Assembly: GCA_038736355.1 (NCBI GenBank)
Contig: JAVYML010000001.1
Location: forward strand, 372,001 to 436,000
Reading direction: 5' to 3'
DNA: 64,000 nucleotides
Source: Candidatus Hadarchaeales archaeon
GTDB lineage: Archaea; Hadarchaeota; Hadarchaeia; Hadarchaeales; WYZ-LMO6
The notes under the pieces were generated by a model, which saw only the letters and a list, made by a program, of their open reading frames with translations, was not told the DNA's origin and did no database searches. A program made the translations under genes and the position numbers. Positions 1 through 8,373 of the stretch are shown here, piece after piece. Positions within the stretch are counted from its first letter, which is position 1; each line of letters starts with the position of its first letter.

Positions 1-1575
1 TTTGGCTGCTCTCTCCAAATAACCCTCCATCCTGTTCAAAGACCTTCGGAAGGCCTCCAAGCTGCTCTCAAGCCTTTTTAGGAGGTTTATCCTTACCACC
101 ATCTTTACCAATACCTTAAGCTGTTCCAGCTTCTCGGAAGCCATGGCCTCCGAGATGATCTTTCCGTTTGGAAGTCTCAGTTTTCCGCTCAGTTTCTCGA
201 CGGAAAAATCGTAACACTTGAAATCCATGGATCCTAGAGCCTCCATTATCTTCTCGGGGTCAAAGGGCAAAGAATAGCGGATATTGAGGAGTTTCCTTTC
301 TGGGAACTTCACCTCCTTGGAAAGTTCCTTGGCGAAAGCTCTTGAGATTCTTACCACGAACCTTCGGAGAACCTCGTCCATGTTCACAGGTTTTTCTTTC
401 AGCCACTCCTTCTGTCTGGAGGTAAAGTATCCTCTCAGGGATTCTCCTTCCAAGGCCCTATCGGGCAAATAAAGACTCAGGAGGAAATAGAGATCCATCA
501 AGCTCGTGTTGACGGGAGTGGCGGTGAGCAGAATCACATCGGCCGGACTCCTGTTGATCAACTCCGCCAAAGCCTGATAGCGGTTGGTAGAAGGATGCCT
601 GAACTGATGCGCCTCGTCCACTATGATTAGACCAAGGGGATTCTCTGGATCCAAGAATTTTTCAACCGTTCCCTCGGGGTTGCTGGACAACATCTCGGAG
701 TTGACGCTTTCCAGCTGAATGTTCATTTTCCTCATCTCCTCCCTCCAAGTGGTTTCCAGCACACTCTTGGGGGCTATGAGAAGGGTGCGGTTAGGCATGG
801 CATCGTGGGCCAGCGCCAAGGCTACCCTAGTTTTGCCCAATCCCGTGGAATCCGCGATTAAGACGCCGCCCCATCTTTGGAGCTTCAGGCGGGACTCCAC
901 CACCGAAAGACGTTGATGAGGATAAAGTTTCTCAAGAATTTTTTCCTTTTCCTCTATCTGTTCAAGTCCTTCCCTGTAGCTCTCGTAGAGGGCTTTGGCG
1001 AGCACCTCCAAGGGGGTCCAGGTGACGGTGTAGTTTTTGAGCATGGAAAGGAACTCCTCCTTGAAATCCCTTGCCATCCCCCAGACCTCTTGGAACCAAT
1101 CGAAGAGCTGTTGAACTGCCAGCGGGTCCGTGTCCACCATGTTGAGCTCACGGTTCTTGACCAGACCGGCATAGGTGAAGTTGCTGGATCCGACCACGGC
1201 CACTCCATTAGCTTCTTGCGGGCCGGAAATGCCCAGGTAAGCCTTCCCGTGAAAGAAGGGCATCTCCAGAATTCTCACTTCTACCTCCGGGGACTCAAAG
1301 TAGGATACGACTTCCTGAAGGAGCTTGAAATACTCTGGGTCGTCCTCATTCTCCTCTAGCTCCTTTAGGATTTCATCCTCCCATTTCAGGCTTTCCGTGG
1401 GTTCCTTTCCCAGCAGGAGTTTGAGGGGCTTTCCAACCAAAGCCTCTTTGATGGCACCCCAACCCCGGATGTTGAAGTAGGCCGTGGCAATCATGATTTC
1501 ATTAGCCTTCGCCAGCTCCCTTTTCAGGACCTCCGCCAAGACTTCCTTTCTATTGTCCACTATTCTGGCAGTCAA
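1..1575 (-). CDS. PLD-like nuclease fused to SNF2-family helicase (3'-partial)
   Basis: The gene runs leftward off the window edge; 525 codons are visible and the frame stays open. The N-terminal ~200 residues form a phospholipase-D-like domain with the HKD-type signature H109-x-K111 followed by G129-S-S-N132. A superfamily 2 helicase N-lobe follows: Walker A DSTGLGKT (242-249), DEAH (320-323) and motif III TATP (351-354). The second helicase lobe must lie outside the window. TTG at 1575 is chosen as start because it lies about 25 bp from a strong TATA box (1594-1605), fitting a leaderless transcript; GTG at 1560 is an alternative. PLD-helicase fusions are known in archaeal and bacterial defence islands, and this one sits head-to-head with a broken restriction gene and near a decayed integrase. 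Nuclease and translocase activity is inferred from motifs; the biological role is not shown. Confidence 0.82.
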   Translation of the reverse strand, partial: MTARIVDNRKEVLAEVLKRELAKANEIMIATAYFNIRGWGAIKEALVGKPLKLLLGKEPTESLKWEDEILKELEENEDDPEYFKLLQEVVSYFESPEVEVRILEMPFFHGKAYLGISGPQEANGVAVVGSSNFTYAGLVKNRELNMVDTDPLAVQQLFDWFQEVWGMARDFKEEFLSMLKNYTVTWTPLEVLAKALYESYREGLEQIEEKEKILEKLYPHQRLSVVESRLKLQRWGGVLIADSTGLGKTRVALALAHDAMPNRTLLIAPKSVLETTWREEMRKMNIQLESVNSEMLSSNPEGTVEKFLDPENPLGLIIVDEAHQFRHPSTNRYQALAELINRSPADVILLTATPVNTSLMDLYFLLSLYLPDRALEGESLRGYFTSRQKEWLKEKPVNMDEVLRRFVVRISRAFAKELSKEVKFPERKLLNIRYSLPFDPEKIMEALGSMDFKCYDFSVEKLSGKLRLPNGKIISEAMASEKLEQLKVLVKMVVRINLLKRLESSLEAFRRSLNRMEGYLERAAK

Positions 1576-1593
1576 GTGGCCGACACCTTCCCT

Positions 1594-1605
1594 GCTTTTA
1601 TAAGC
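1594..1605 (-). promoter_or_regulatory. TATA-box promoter of the PLD-helicase gene
   Basis: GCTTATAAAAGC on the minus strand is a near-ideal archaeal TATA element centred about 25 bp upstream of the TTG start at 1575. It lies at the very edge of the truncated GmrSD remnant, so the helicase gene kept or acquired its own promoter. Confidence 0.6.
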
Positions 1606-1607
1606 CT

Positions 1608-3204
1608 ATCCTGAATCGAATTAAAAGAAGAGATGTATCGGTAGAGAGTGAGGTCGAGTATGATATAATTGACGGCCAGCAGAGACTAACTACACTTCAA
1701 GAATTTGTGCAGAATCCACTTGTCTCCATTACGGAGTGGATCAAGAAACCCAAGCAAGATGATCCCTTTTGGGAACTCTGGGAAAGAGTCGAGCGAATTA
1801 CAAATAGGTTGAAATCGAGTAGTTCTACAAAAAGAGAGCTTAGAAAGCAGGTTATAGAGGAGGCGATAAGTCGTTATAATCGTTATAATCCTTCCCAAAA
1901 AGCTTCACGAGACATTTACAACCCCTTGCTTCAAAAAATGATAGAATTTAGGTCTCGTGTTGTAAGTAGACACGTTCCGGTTCAGATTCTTTCAACCGAT
2001 ACAGCAACCGCTGAGAAAATATATGCAACTCTTAATAAGACGGGAACTAGGCTGACTATGGGAGTTGCTTCGAGCAGATCCTCACTTCACAGAAAACGAA
2101 TATGAGGGTGATTTCCAGCGTGTGGTGAGTAAAGTAAAAGAACTCTACGAAAAAGGAAAATTTCCGCGAGAAAGGAGTAAGCTATCCATGTGGGATGCGA
2201 TGTACGCTTTAGGCGAGTATTATCAACATGTGCTAGCAGGAAAGACACCAGGGAGAGTTGAAGAACTGATTCCAGGAGAATTAAGGAAAGTTGAAATAGA
2301 TGGTTTGGGATTTCGACTTGTTAGCGCGTTTCTTTCCCACGAGGTAAACATGGCAAAGACCCAAAGAGTTCTCTCGGACTATTCAAGAGACGATGTTCAA
2401 AAGACAATCGATGTGTTGTTTCAAACTGCAAATCTTTTAGTTCAAGGAAAGGGAAGGTTTGCCCTAATTAAGCAATATTCTCAACTCAAAGGAGTAATCC
2501 TTCCGGCCTATCCCCTTGTAGGAATAATTATTTGTGCAGCCAAATTTGTGGCTAAAAATTATGCGACCCAAGGTAAATTTATTCTATCTCGGGACGATGG
2601 CAAGAAAATCAGGAGAGCTACTGAAGAAATCTTCCGAGGATATTTCCTCGGTAAATGGAAAGGAAGCGGGGACAGTAGGTTAAAGGAGTGGTTGGATAGG
2701 CACTTTAGGGAAGTCGATTCTTTCTCGAGTTGGCCTGAAACAATAATTGAGCCATTTCAATCCACTTATAATTCAAAAGAATGGCAACAAGTGTTACGCC
2801 AATTAAGAGAAACTGGAGAGAGAGTGGTAGATAGAGTATCGGCTTGCCTACTCTTTTGGATACAGTACCTCTTCAAGCGTCTCCCCAGTGGAGAGATCGA
2901 CTTCGATCACATCGTTCCCTTCGATTCCGCTTTCAGAGAAACCTCTCACCCCTTTAACATTGCTATCGTACCTAGGCAGATAAACAGGGAAAAAGCTGAG
3001 CGAACCTTTGCTGAATGGAGTGATCGAGCTTTGGAGCGAGCGGTAGAAGAATACAAACATTACGTGATGAATGATTTGGGAAAAAACTTCTTGAAACATG
3101 CTACCACTACGGGTATTCACGAGTTACTAGAAAAGAGAAGAAAGCTTTTTGAAAGATGCTTCAAGGAAAGACTCCCTCAGTGGCTAGATAACGGTGATGC
3201 TTAA
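1608..3204 (+). pseudogene. Broken GmrSD-type (DUF262 + HNH) restriction endonuclease
   Basis: The reading frame enters almost directly at the DGQQR motif (1671-1685) that marks DUF262/GmrS nucleotide-binding domains. The preceding part of the family domain is missing and there is no usable in-frame start upstream. The first frame reads to about 2060 and stops at 2103. The rest continues in another frame from about 2062 (E-L-L-R-A-D-P-H) to 3204, ending in an HNH-like FDHIVPFD motif (about 2898-2921) typical of the DUF1524/GmrD nuclease half. Restoring one T inside ATGGGAG (2058-2064) would give M-W-E-L-L-R-A and join the frames, so a single-base deletion explains the break. Base composition is visibly AT-richer than the neighbours, suggesting transfer. 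The intact family cleaves modified DNA; this copy should be inactive unless the truncation or frameshift is an assembly error. Confidence 0.75.
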
Positions 3205-3423
3205 CAGAGAAAAAAACCTTCAGATATTACTTTTCGTTTTTAGAGAAGAAAAGGATCCTGCGCGCACCCCATCTCGCACCCATATAGCATTATGATCACA
3301 CACAATCTACTTCCCCTCCTTTAAGTGAAGACCAAAGAAAGGACAGGAATTTTCCCCTTCTCGGTCAGACCGGGAGGGAGGAGGATCCCCGTGAGGTATC
3401 CCTAGCGGACTAGGAAATTCTGG

Positions 3424-4002
3424 GGCTCAGGGTGGGGGATGTTCAGTTCGACAAGGTCGAAGCCGTGGTCATCGTGAAGGGGGAAAACGGGGGAGCAGGA
3501 GGATGAGGCTCATCGAGTCCGTTCCCGACCTCCAGAGGTCATTTCGAACATGTATTTCAACTGACTACTCAAACGGCTGGCAGAGGCAGCGGAATTCAGA
3601 AGAGAGTTCATCCTCACCTCCTCAGGCACTCAAGGGCCACCCATCTGGCGAAGGTCCTGACTGAGGACCAAGATGAGGGTCTTTTTCGGATGGACCAGGG
3701 ATTTGGATGTCCCGGCCAGGTATGTCCACCTCTCGGGAAGGGATGTGGATGGGGCCCTGGCAGGCTTCTACGGTCTGGGCCGGGAGGACGGGAGGAGGGC
3801 CTGTCCGAGGTGCGGTTTCCTAACCCCCGAGGGCTCCCTCTACTGTCCCAGGTGCTCCTTCGTCCTCTCGGAAACTGAAGCCCTGAGGGTGGAGAGGCTG
3901 AAGGAAAGGGAGGAGGAAATCCTGGAAAGGGTGGTGAGGAAGCTCATCGAAGAACATCCCGATCTCCTTGGCCGGGTCCTGAGGGAGGTGGCGAGGAGTT
4001 GA
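3424..4002 (+). pseudogene. Decayed XerA/SSV-like tyrosine recombinase with C-terminal zinc ribbon
   Basis: Three frames together spell an archaeal integrase. Residues resembling LRVGDVQFDKVEAVVIVKG (from 3426) are followed, after a shift, by RLIESVPDLQR (about 3505-3537). Next comes the box II motif HPHLLRHSRATH (3609-3644) with catalytic His and Arg. After a one-base shift at 3669-3673 the frame reads FFGW and ARYVHLSGRDVD (about 3715-3750) with the catalytic Tyr at about 3721. The tail has C-x2-C pairs (about 3799-3810 and 3847-3858), the zinc ribbon common in archaeal integrases. A further shift near 3590 separates LKRLAEAA from GIQKRVHPH. The N-terminal catalytic Arg box (TGLR-like) is not visible. 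The intact 109-codon frame 3673-4002 is only the C-terminal piece. The gene points at, and ends 29 bp from, tRNA-Leu. Confidence 0.8.
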
Positions 4003-4060
4003 AAGCCGGGAAAATTGAACCGTATCAACTTGGTGCGGGGGAGGGGATTTGAACCCCCGA
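4003..4060. other. Candidate attachment-site junction at the tRNA-Leu 3' end
   Basis: The 3' end of tRNA-Leu (CCA at 4031-4033) abuts the end of the decayed integrase. In many archaea this tRNA is followed by rpl18e, rpl13 and rps9; here an integrase and restriction remnants follow instead. Tyrosine recombinases commonly recombine within tRNA 3' ends, so this is the expected place for one att half-site. No second copy of the tRNA 3' end was seen in the window, so the other boundary would lie beyond position 1. Confidence 0.35.
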
Positions 4061-4118
4061 ACCCCTACGGGACTGGCGCCTCAGGCCAGCGCCTTAGACC
4101 TGGCTTGGCTACCCCCGC
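4031..4118 (-). tRNA. tRNA-Leu (GAG)
   Basis: The minus strand folds as a class II tRNA: acceptor GCGGGGG pairs with CCCCCGC, anticodon stem CTGGC/GCCAG encloses loop CTGAGGC with anticodon GAG, there is a long variable arm, and T-arm GGGGG-TTCAAAT-CCCC. The discriminator is A and CCA is encoded. It lies just downstream of rpo3, its position in several archaeal rps13-rps4-rps11-rpo3 operons. Confidence 0.95.
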
Positions 4119-4157
4119 TCTTTTTTCTTTCTTGCCCAGAAGGTTTATCCTTTTTCC

Positions 4158-4946
4158 TCAGAGCTTTTCCACCAGCTTCTCCAGTTCCTTGCATTTGCCC
4201 GTCAAAGCCTTGATCGCCTGAAGGAAGACTTGCTCCGGCCTGAGGGAGCCATTGGTTTCAACCCTGAAGATGAACCTGCTATCATCGAAACCCACCCTCA
4301 CCGCCTCCCTCTTACATGCCCTCTCACACATCTTACACATCGTGCACCTCTCCACTTCCTTTACCTCCACTTTTCCATCCGAGGGGACGAGGATCTTCGG
4401 TGGACATACCTCCACGCAAGCTTCACATCCATCGCACTTCCTCGGATCCACCCTCACCACGGGCATGTACTTGTAGTAGGCCAGGCCAGGCTGCCACTTC
4501 GCATGCTCCCTCCCAAAGCCCAATCTGGCCAGGGCGATCAGCTCCAGCTTCTGCCCCCTCTCCAGTTTCACGATGGGTATGGAGGGACTCACGGGTACCA
4601 CCTCTTCGTCCGAGGATTGTAGGTCCCCGCTCATCACCACGCATGGGCCCTCCTTCTTCAGGGAAAAGGTAACCGTACACTTGGGGCATCTTCCCTCCTC
4701 GCATTTGCATTCCTCGGGAAGGACGTATCCCCTGAGGGGGGTACGGAGGGGGATCATCGCCAGACGATGGGCGATGATCTCGTCGTGGAGTGCGGAATCG
4801 TTCATCTTCACCTCCAGCTCATCTATCGCCATGATGGGTACTTCCCTCATGATGGCCCTCCTGAGGGAATTGGCAAAGGCAGGGGTAATGCCCTCCAGCC
4901 TGAGCTCCATCTCCTGTTCCGTGAGGGAAGTTATCTTCACCTCCAT
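4158..4946 (-). CDS. rpo3: RNA polymerase subunit Rpo3 (D) with double [4Fe-4S] ferredoxin domain
   Basis: This 262-residue protein is the archaeal homologue of bacterial alpha and eukaryotic Rpb3; with Rpo11 it forms the assembly platform of RNA polymerase. The dimerisation region is recognisable (FANSLRRAIMREVP, 24-37). An inserted domain at about 165-220 carries two complete ferredoxin motifs, C171-x2-C174-x2-C177-x3-C181 and C201-x2-C204-x2-C207-x3-C211. Two four-cysteine clusters of this kind are known in some archaeal D subunits, while others keep one or none. A separate group C80, C82, C87, C90 could bind zinc. The gene follows rps11 with no gap and precedes tRNA-Leu, the classic archaeal order rps13-rps4-rps11-rpo3-tRNA-Leu. 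Regulation through cluster occupancy is speculation; the cysteines themselves are plain. Confidence 0.97.
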   Translation of the reverse strand: MEVKITSLTEQEMELRLEGITPAFANSLRRAIMREVPIMAIDELEVKMNDSALHDEIIAHRLAMIPLRTPLRGYVLPEECKCEEGRCPKCTVTFSLKKEGPCVVMSGDLQSSDEEVVPVSPSIPIVKLERGQKLELIALARLGFGREHAKWQPGLAYYKYMPVVRVDPRKCDGCEACVEVCPPKILVPSDGKVEVKEVERCTMCKMCERACKREAVRVGFDDSRFIFRVETNGSLRPEQVFLQAIKALTGKCKELEKLVEKL

Positions 4947-5348
4947 TCAGACCCTCCTCCCCCTCCTTCCCCCCTTCCTCTTCGTACCGTCGTGGGGAAT
5001 GGGGGTAACATCCTCGATGGTGCCGATCTTGAGTCCCGCCCTGGCCAGGGCCCTGATGGCCGCCTGTGCCCCCGGACCTGGACTCCTGGGACCGCTGCCC
5101 CCCGGGGCCCTCACCTTGATGTGGACCCCCACTATCCCCTTCTCCATGGCCTCTTCCGCCGCCCTCGCCGCAGCCTGCATGGCGGCATAGGGGGAGGCCT
5201 CCTCCCTATCGCTCTTCACCACCATTCCCCCGGATTTTCTGGAGATGGTCTCCGCACCCGTCAGGTCGGTGATGTGGATGATGGTATCGTTGAAGGAGGA
5301 ATAGATGTGGGCCACACCCCATTTTCCGGTTCTGGGTTGCTCGCTCAT
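4947..5348 (-). CDS. rps11: 30S ribosomal protein uS11
   Basis: A 133-residue small-subunit platform protein that contacts the 3' major domain of 16S rRNA near the E site. The family pattern is clear: [19 protein letters not shown] near the N-terminus, a central [11 protein letters not shown] stretch, [20 protein letters not shown], and the basic tail [10 protein letters not shown]. Length is usual for archaea. Its ATG overlaps the rps4 stop by 4 bp and its stop abuts rpo3, indicating translational coupling in one transcript. Confidence 0.97.
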   Translation of the reverse strand: MSEQPRTGKWGVAHIYSSFNDTIIHITDLTGAETISRKSGGMVVKSDREEASPYAAMQAAARAAEEAMEKGIVGVHIKVRAPGGSGPRSPGPGAQAAIRALARAGLKIGTIEDVTPIPHDGTKRKGGRRGRRV

Positions 5349-5851
5349 CCCTCACCTCCTTGCTGGGCCGGTCCCACGGGAGAGGGCAGGGGAAGGGTAA
5401 CTTCTATTTTTCCCTCCTCCTCCACGGGCACGAGATAACTGGGAGTCCTCACCCTCTGCTCCCCTATCTTCACATGGCCGTGGATGATCAACTGCCTGGC
5501 CTGGCGTGGGGTCCTGGCCAGTCCCTTCCTGTAAACCACCGTCTGCAACCTCCTCTCCAGCAGGTCTTCCACCGTGAGGCTGAGCACGTCGTCTAGGGTG
5601 GCATTCTCCCCCACCAGACCGTATTTCCTTAGCCTATCCAACAACTGTCTGGTCTCCAGCTCCGCCTGTTTGCCGCTCAAAGCCAACAACCTCCTGGCCT
5701 GCCTCCTCCATCCCCTGAGAATGGCCGCGGTCTTCCATATTTCCTTCTTCCTCCTCAAACCGTACTTCCTGAGGAGGACATCCTCCGCATCCATCCTCTG
5801 TTTGTCCCAGGGATGGCGCGGTCTGCTGTATTTCTTCCTCTGCCTCTTCAC
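5345..5851 (-). CDS. rps4: 30S ribosomal protein uS4
   Basis: A 168-residue primary 16S rRNA-binding assembly protein. The N-terminus [17 protein letters not shown] is archaeal and eukaryotic in type. An S4 RNA-binding domain follows (about 100-150: [13 protein letters not shown], then [13 protein letters not shown]). A short acidic/proline tail ends the protein. It starts 4 bp after rps13 and overlaps rps11, so it is co-transcribed with both. Confidence 0.97.
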   Translation of the reverse strand: MKRQRKKYSRPRHPWDKQRMDAEDVLLRKYGLRRKKEIWKTAAILRGWRRQARRLLALSGKQAELETRQLLDRLRKYGLVGENATLDDVLSLTVEDLLERRLQTVVYRKGLARTPRQARQLIIHGHVKIGEQRVRTPSYLVPVEEEGKIEVTLPLPSPVGPAQQGGEG

Positions 5852-5855
5852 TCCC

Positions 5856-6368
5856 TCACCCCTTCTTTTCCTCCTTCTTCTTTTCCTTCTTCTCCTTGGC
5901 CTTCGCAGCCTCCTCCTTTATCCTGGTCTCCTTCCTCTTCACACCCACCGTCATTCCCTTCCTACCGGTAGTCCTGGTCCTCTGACCCCTCACGGGGAGT
6001 CCCAACTCATGCCTTATTCCCCTCCTGCTCCTGATCTTGCGCTCCAATCCTATGTCTCCCTGGATGGCCATCTCCAGGTCAGGTCCTATGAGATGGAGGT
6101 CCTTTCCCGTTTCATAATCTTTTCTCCGGTTGAGCATCCAGGAGGGGATCCCATATTTGGCGGGATCCCTGAGCACCTCTTCCAGCTTTTTCAGGGTCTC
6201 CTCATCCAGAGAACCCAGCTTTTCCGAGGGATTCACCCCCACGGCCAGGGCAGCGGCCCTGGCAAAGGCCGGCCCCACTCCCTTCAGTTCGGAGAGGGCC
6301 CACTGCACGGATTTCTCTCCCGGCAGATCCTTGTAAATCATCCTCACGATGTGTTTGAACTCAGCCAT
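5856..6368 (-). CDS. rps13: 30S ribosomal protein uS13
   Basis: A 170-residue head protein of the small subunit that contacts uS19, tRNA and the B1 bridges. It has the helix-two-turns-helix region ([18 protein letters not shown]) and the basic [19 protein letters not shown] motif. The tail is very lysine/glutamate-rich ([13 protein letters not shown]). The start at 6368 ([10 protein letters not shown]) is chosen because homologues begin there; an upstream in-frame start at 6389 would add seven unconserved residues. It is the first protein gene of the operon, downstream of tRNA-Ser. Confidence 0.95.
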   Translation of the reverse strand: MAEFKHIVRMIYKDLPGEKSVQWALSELKGVGPAFARAAALAVGVNPSEKLGSLDEETLKKLEEVLRDPAKYGIPSWMLNRRKDYETGKDLHLIGPDLEMAIQGDIGLERKIRSRRGIRHELGLPVRGQRTRTTGRKGMTVGVKRKETRIKEEAAKAKEKKEKKKEEKKG

Positions 6369-6420
6369 TACGAAAACTCTAAAAACCAAAACTTATAAGA
6401 CAATACCCTTCTCCCCAAGG

Positions 6421-6505
6421 CGCCGGGGGAGGGATTTGAACCCTCGAGACCCAAAGGGTCACACGCTCTCCAGGCGTGCGCCTTACCTGGCTAGGCTACC
6501 CCGGC
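6421..6505 (-). tRNA. tRNA-Ser (GGA)
   Basis: A class II tRNA on the minus strand: acceptor GCCGGGG/CCCCGGC, anticodon stem CACGC/GCGTG around loop CTGGAGA with anticodon GGA, a long variable arm (GACCCTTTGGGTC) and T-arm GAGGG-TTCAAAT-CCCTC. The discriminator is G. CCA is not encoded (CCT follows). It lies about 50 bp upstream of rps13 on the same strand and may share its transcript. Confidence 0.95.
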
Positions 6506-6570
6506 CCACTCCCTTCGGTGAGGCAGAGTAAAAAGGCTAACTTTAAACTTTGCCTTTCGAAGGGAGGGGG

Positions 6571-7746
6571 ATGCGGATAGCGGTACTGGGGGGAGCCGGA
6601 CACATAGGCTCGGGTGTGGTACGGGAACTCTCCAGACTTGCACCGGAAGTCGACCTCGTCGTGGCCGACAAGGACCTGGAAAGGGCCAAGAGTCTTTGCG
6701 AGGAAGTGGGGGGTCGTGCCTCCCCCAAGCAGGTGGATGCCAATGACTTCTCCAGTTTGGCGGAGGTCTTGAGGGGGGTGGATGTGGCCGTGAACACCAT
6801 AGGACCCTATTACCTGTATGGGGCCAAGGTTCTCCGTTCCGCCATCAAAACGGGTACCTGCCTTGTGGATGTGGACGATGATTACGACGCCACGGAGGAA
6901 TGCCTCTCCCTACACGGGGAGGCCGAGAGGGCGGGTGTACTCGCCATCATAGGACTGGGGGCCACCCCCGGTCTCCTGAACCTCCTCGCTAAGTACGGGG
7001 CGACGGGACTGGAAGTGGAGGAGATACACACCGCTTGGGCTTGGACGGGAGTGGATCCGGAAATGGGTCCAGCCATCATCTCCCATTACTTCCATGCCAT
7101 CACCGGTGAAATCGTGACCTATCGGGAGGGAAAGTGGGAGAAGGTAAAGGCCCTTTCCGAACCGGAAGTGGTGGCCTTTCCTCCTCCCGTGGGTGAGCAA
7201 AGGGTCTATCACGTGGGACATCCCGAACCCGTAACGCTCCCCAGGTACATCCATGGGGTAAAGACGGTCACCAACAAGGGAACGATTTGGCCCTCTTTCC
7301 TCGCGGACCTGGCCAAGACTTTCGCCGAGGTGGGCCTCACCAGCCTGAAGGAATTGAGTTTGAGGGGGGTTTCCGTTCCCCTCCGTGAAATCCTGGTCCA
7401 GCTGACGCTCAACCTGACCGACTTCGCTCCCCCGGAGCTCTTGGAAAGGGCCCAGGAGGAACTGGAAAAGCTGGGAGAGTACTCGCTGGGCGTGGCCTTG
7501 AGGGCCGAGGTCAGGGGGAAAGAAGGAGGGAAAAGGGTGAGAAGGATCTACGGGATAGTCTGCCCTTCCGCCGTGGTCGCCACGGCCCTTCCAGCCGCCC
7601 TTGGGGCTTTGGGGATTGCCAGGGGAGGGATCGAGGGAAAGGGGGTCTTCCCACCCGAGGGGATCATCGAACCACGGAGTTTCCTCCGCGAGGTGGGGAA
7701 AAGGATAGAGATCTTCGAAACGGAAGAAAGGTGGGGGAAGCTCTAA
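6571..7746 (+). CDS. Saccharopine dehydrogenase-like NAD(P)-dependent oxidoreductase
   Basis: A 391-residue protein with an N-terminal Rossmann fold: the glycine-rich GGAGHIGSG loop (about residues 8-16) followed by an Asp-containing second strand (LVVADKD). The saccharopine dehydrogenase/Lys9-like layout continues with VNTIGPYYLYG, a DVDDDYDA segment and GLGATPGLLNLLA. The last third matches the family's C-terminal substrate domain. The start at 6571 (MRIAVLGG) is preferred over 6550 because a G-rich SD (AGGGAGGGGG) directly precedes it and the Rossmann strand begins there. The family covers saccharopine, carboxynorspermidine and related imino-acid dehydrogenases, so the substrate is not assignable. 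It lies between two translation clusters usually adjacent in archaea and converges with the TPR gene (4 bp tail overlap). Confidence 0.85.
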   Translation: MRIAVLGGAGHIGSGVVRELSRLAPEVDLVVADKDLERAKSLCEEVGGRASPKQVDANDFSSLAEVLRGVDVAVNTIGPYYLYGAKVLRSAIKTGTCLVDVDDDYDATEECLSLHGEAERAGVLAIIGLGATPGLLNLLAKYGATGLEVEEIHTAWAWTGVDPEMGPAIISHYFHAITGEIVTYREGKWEKVKALSEPEVVAFPPPVGEQRVYHVGHPEPVTLPRYIHGVKTVTNKGTIWPSFLADLAKTFAEVGLTSLKELSLRGVSVPLREILVQLTLNLTDFAPPELLERAQEELEKLGEYSLGVALRAEVRGKEGGKRVRRIYGIVCPSAVVATALPAALGALGIARGGIEGKGVFPPEGIIEPRSFLREVGKRIEIFETEERWGKL

Positions 7747-8369
7747 TCCCTTCCGAGATTTTCCACTTCCTTTCGTCTCCCTTCCACAACCCTTAGGGAC
7801 TCGAAGTCACCCACCCTTCTGAAATACCTTTCCGCCCTCTCCAATGCCCAAAGGGCATCGGAAAGATCTCCCCTCTTCATGTGCCCTTCGGCACATTTCA
7901 TCCAGGCTTCCCCAGGCTTACGATAATTTTTCCCCATCCCCACGAGCTCGGCCGCCCTTTCATAGGAATCCGCGGCCTTAAAGAAATCTCCCCTCTTCTC
8001 CCACTTCTCAGCCAAGACCTCATAAACTTCAAAGGCCCTTCCCTTCCTTCCCGCCCTCCTCCAGCATCTGGCGGCTTCCAGCAGGAAAAGGGCCGCAAGC
8101 TCCATACTCCCGCCCCTCTCGGCCATCCCCGCTGCCTTCCGGTATATCCCAGCCGCCGCCCCCCACCTCTCCTCCTTCTCCAACAACCTACCCAGTTGGC
8201 AAAGTCCGTAGGAGGCAAGGAAGTAGCTACCCTTTTTCCCTTTGAGTCTCGCATAATTCCTCCAAAGCTTCTCCGCATCCTTCAGTTCTCCCCTTCCCTC
8301 GGCTTCCAGTGCCTCCCTCTCTTCCTCCCTAGAACGTTCGTAGTCCCCACGGGTTTTTCCCCCGGGCAA
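7743..8369 (-). CDS. TPR-repeat protein
   Basis: A 208-residue, strongly basic and helical protein with several degenerate tetratricopeptide repeats: ARLKGKKGSYFLASYGLCQLGR, a WGAAAGIYRKAAGMAERGG unit, AAADSYERAAEL-type units and DLSDALWALERAERYFRR. TPR folds are protein-binding scaffolds; no catalytic motif is visible. The start is TTG at 8369, with no in-frame ATG or GTG near it, so the N-terminus is uncertain. It follows cbf5 by 4 bp and is the last gene of the long ribosomal operon, which hints at a link to ribosome or pseudouridylation machinery, but that rests on context alone. Confidence 0.7.
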   Translation of the reverse strand: MPGGKTRGDYERSREEEREALEAEGRGELKDAEKLWRNYARLKGKKGSYFLASYGLCQLGRLLEKEERWGAAAGIYRKAAGMAERGGSMELAALFLLEAARCWRRAGRKGRAFEVYEVLAEKWEKRGDFFKAADSYERAAELVGMGKNYRKPGEAWMKCAEGHMKRGDLSDALWALERAERYFRRVGDFESLRVVEGRRKEVENLGRD

Positions 8370-8373
8370 AGGC

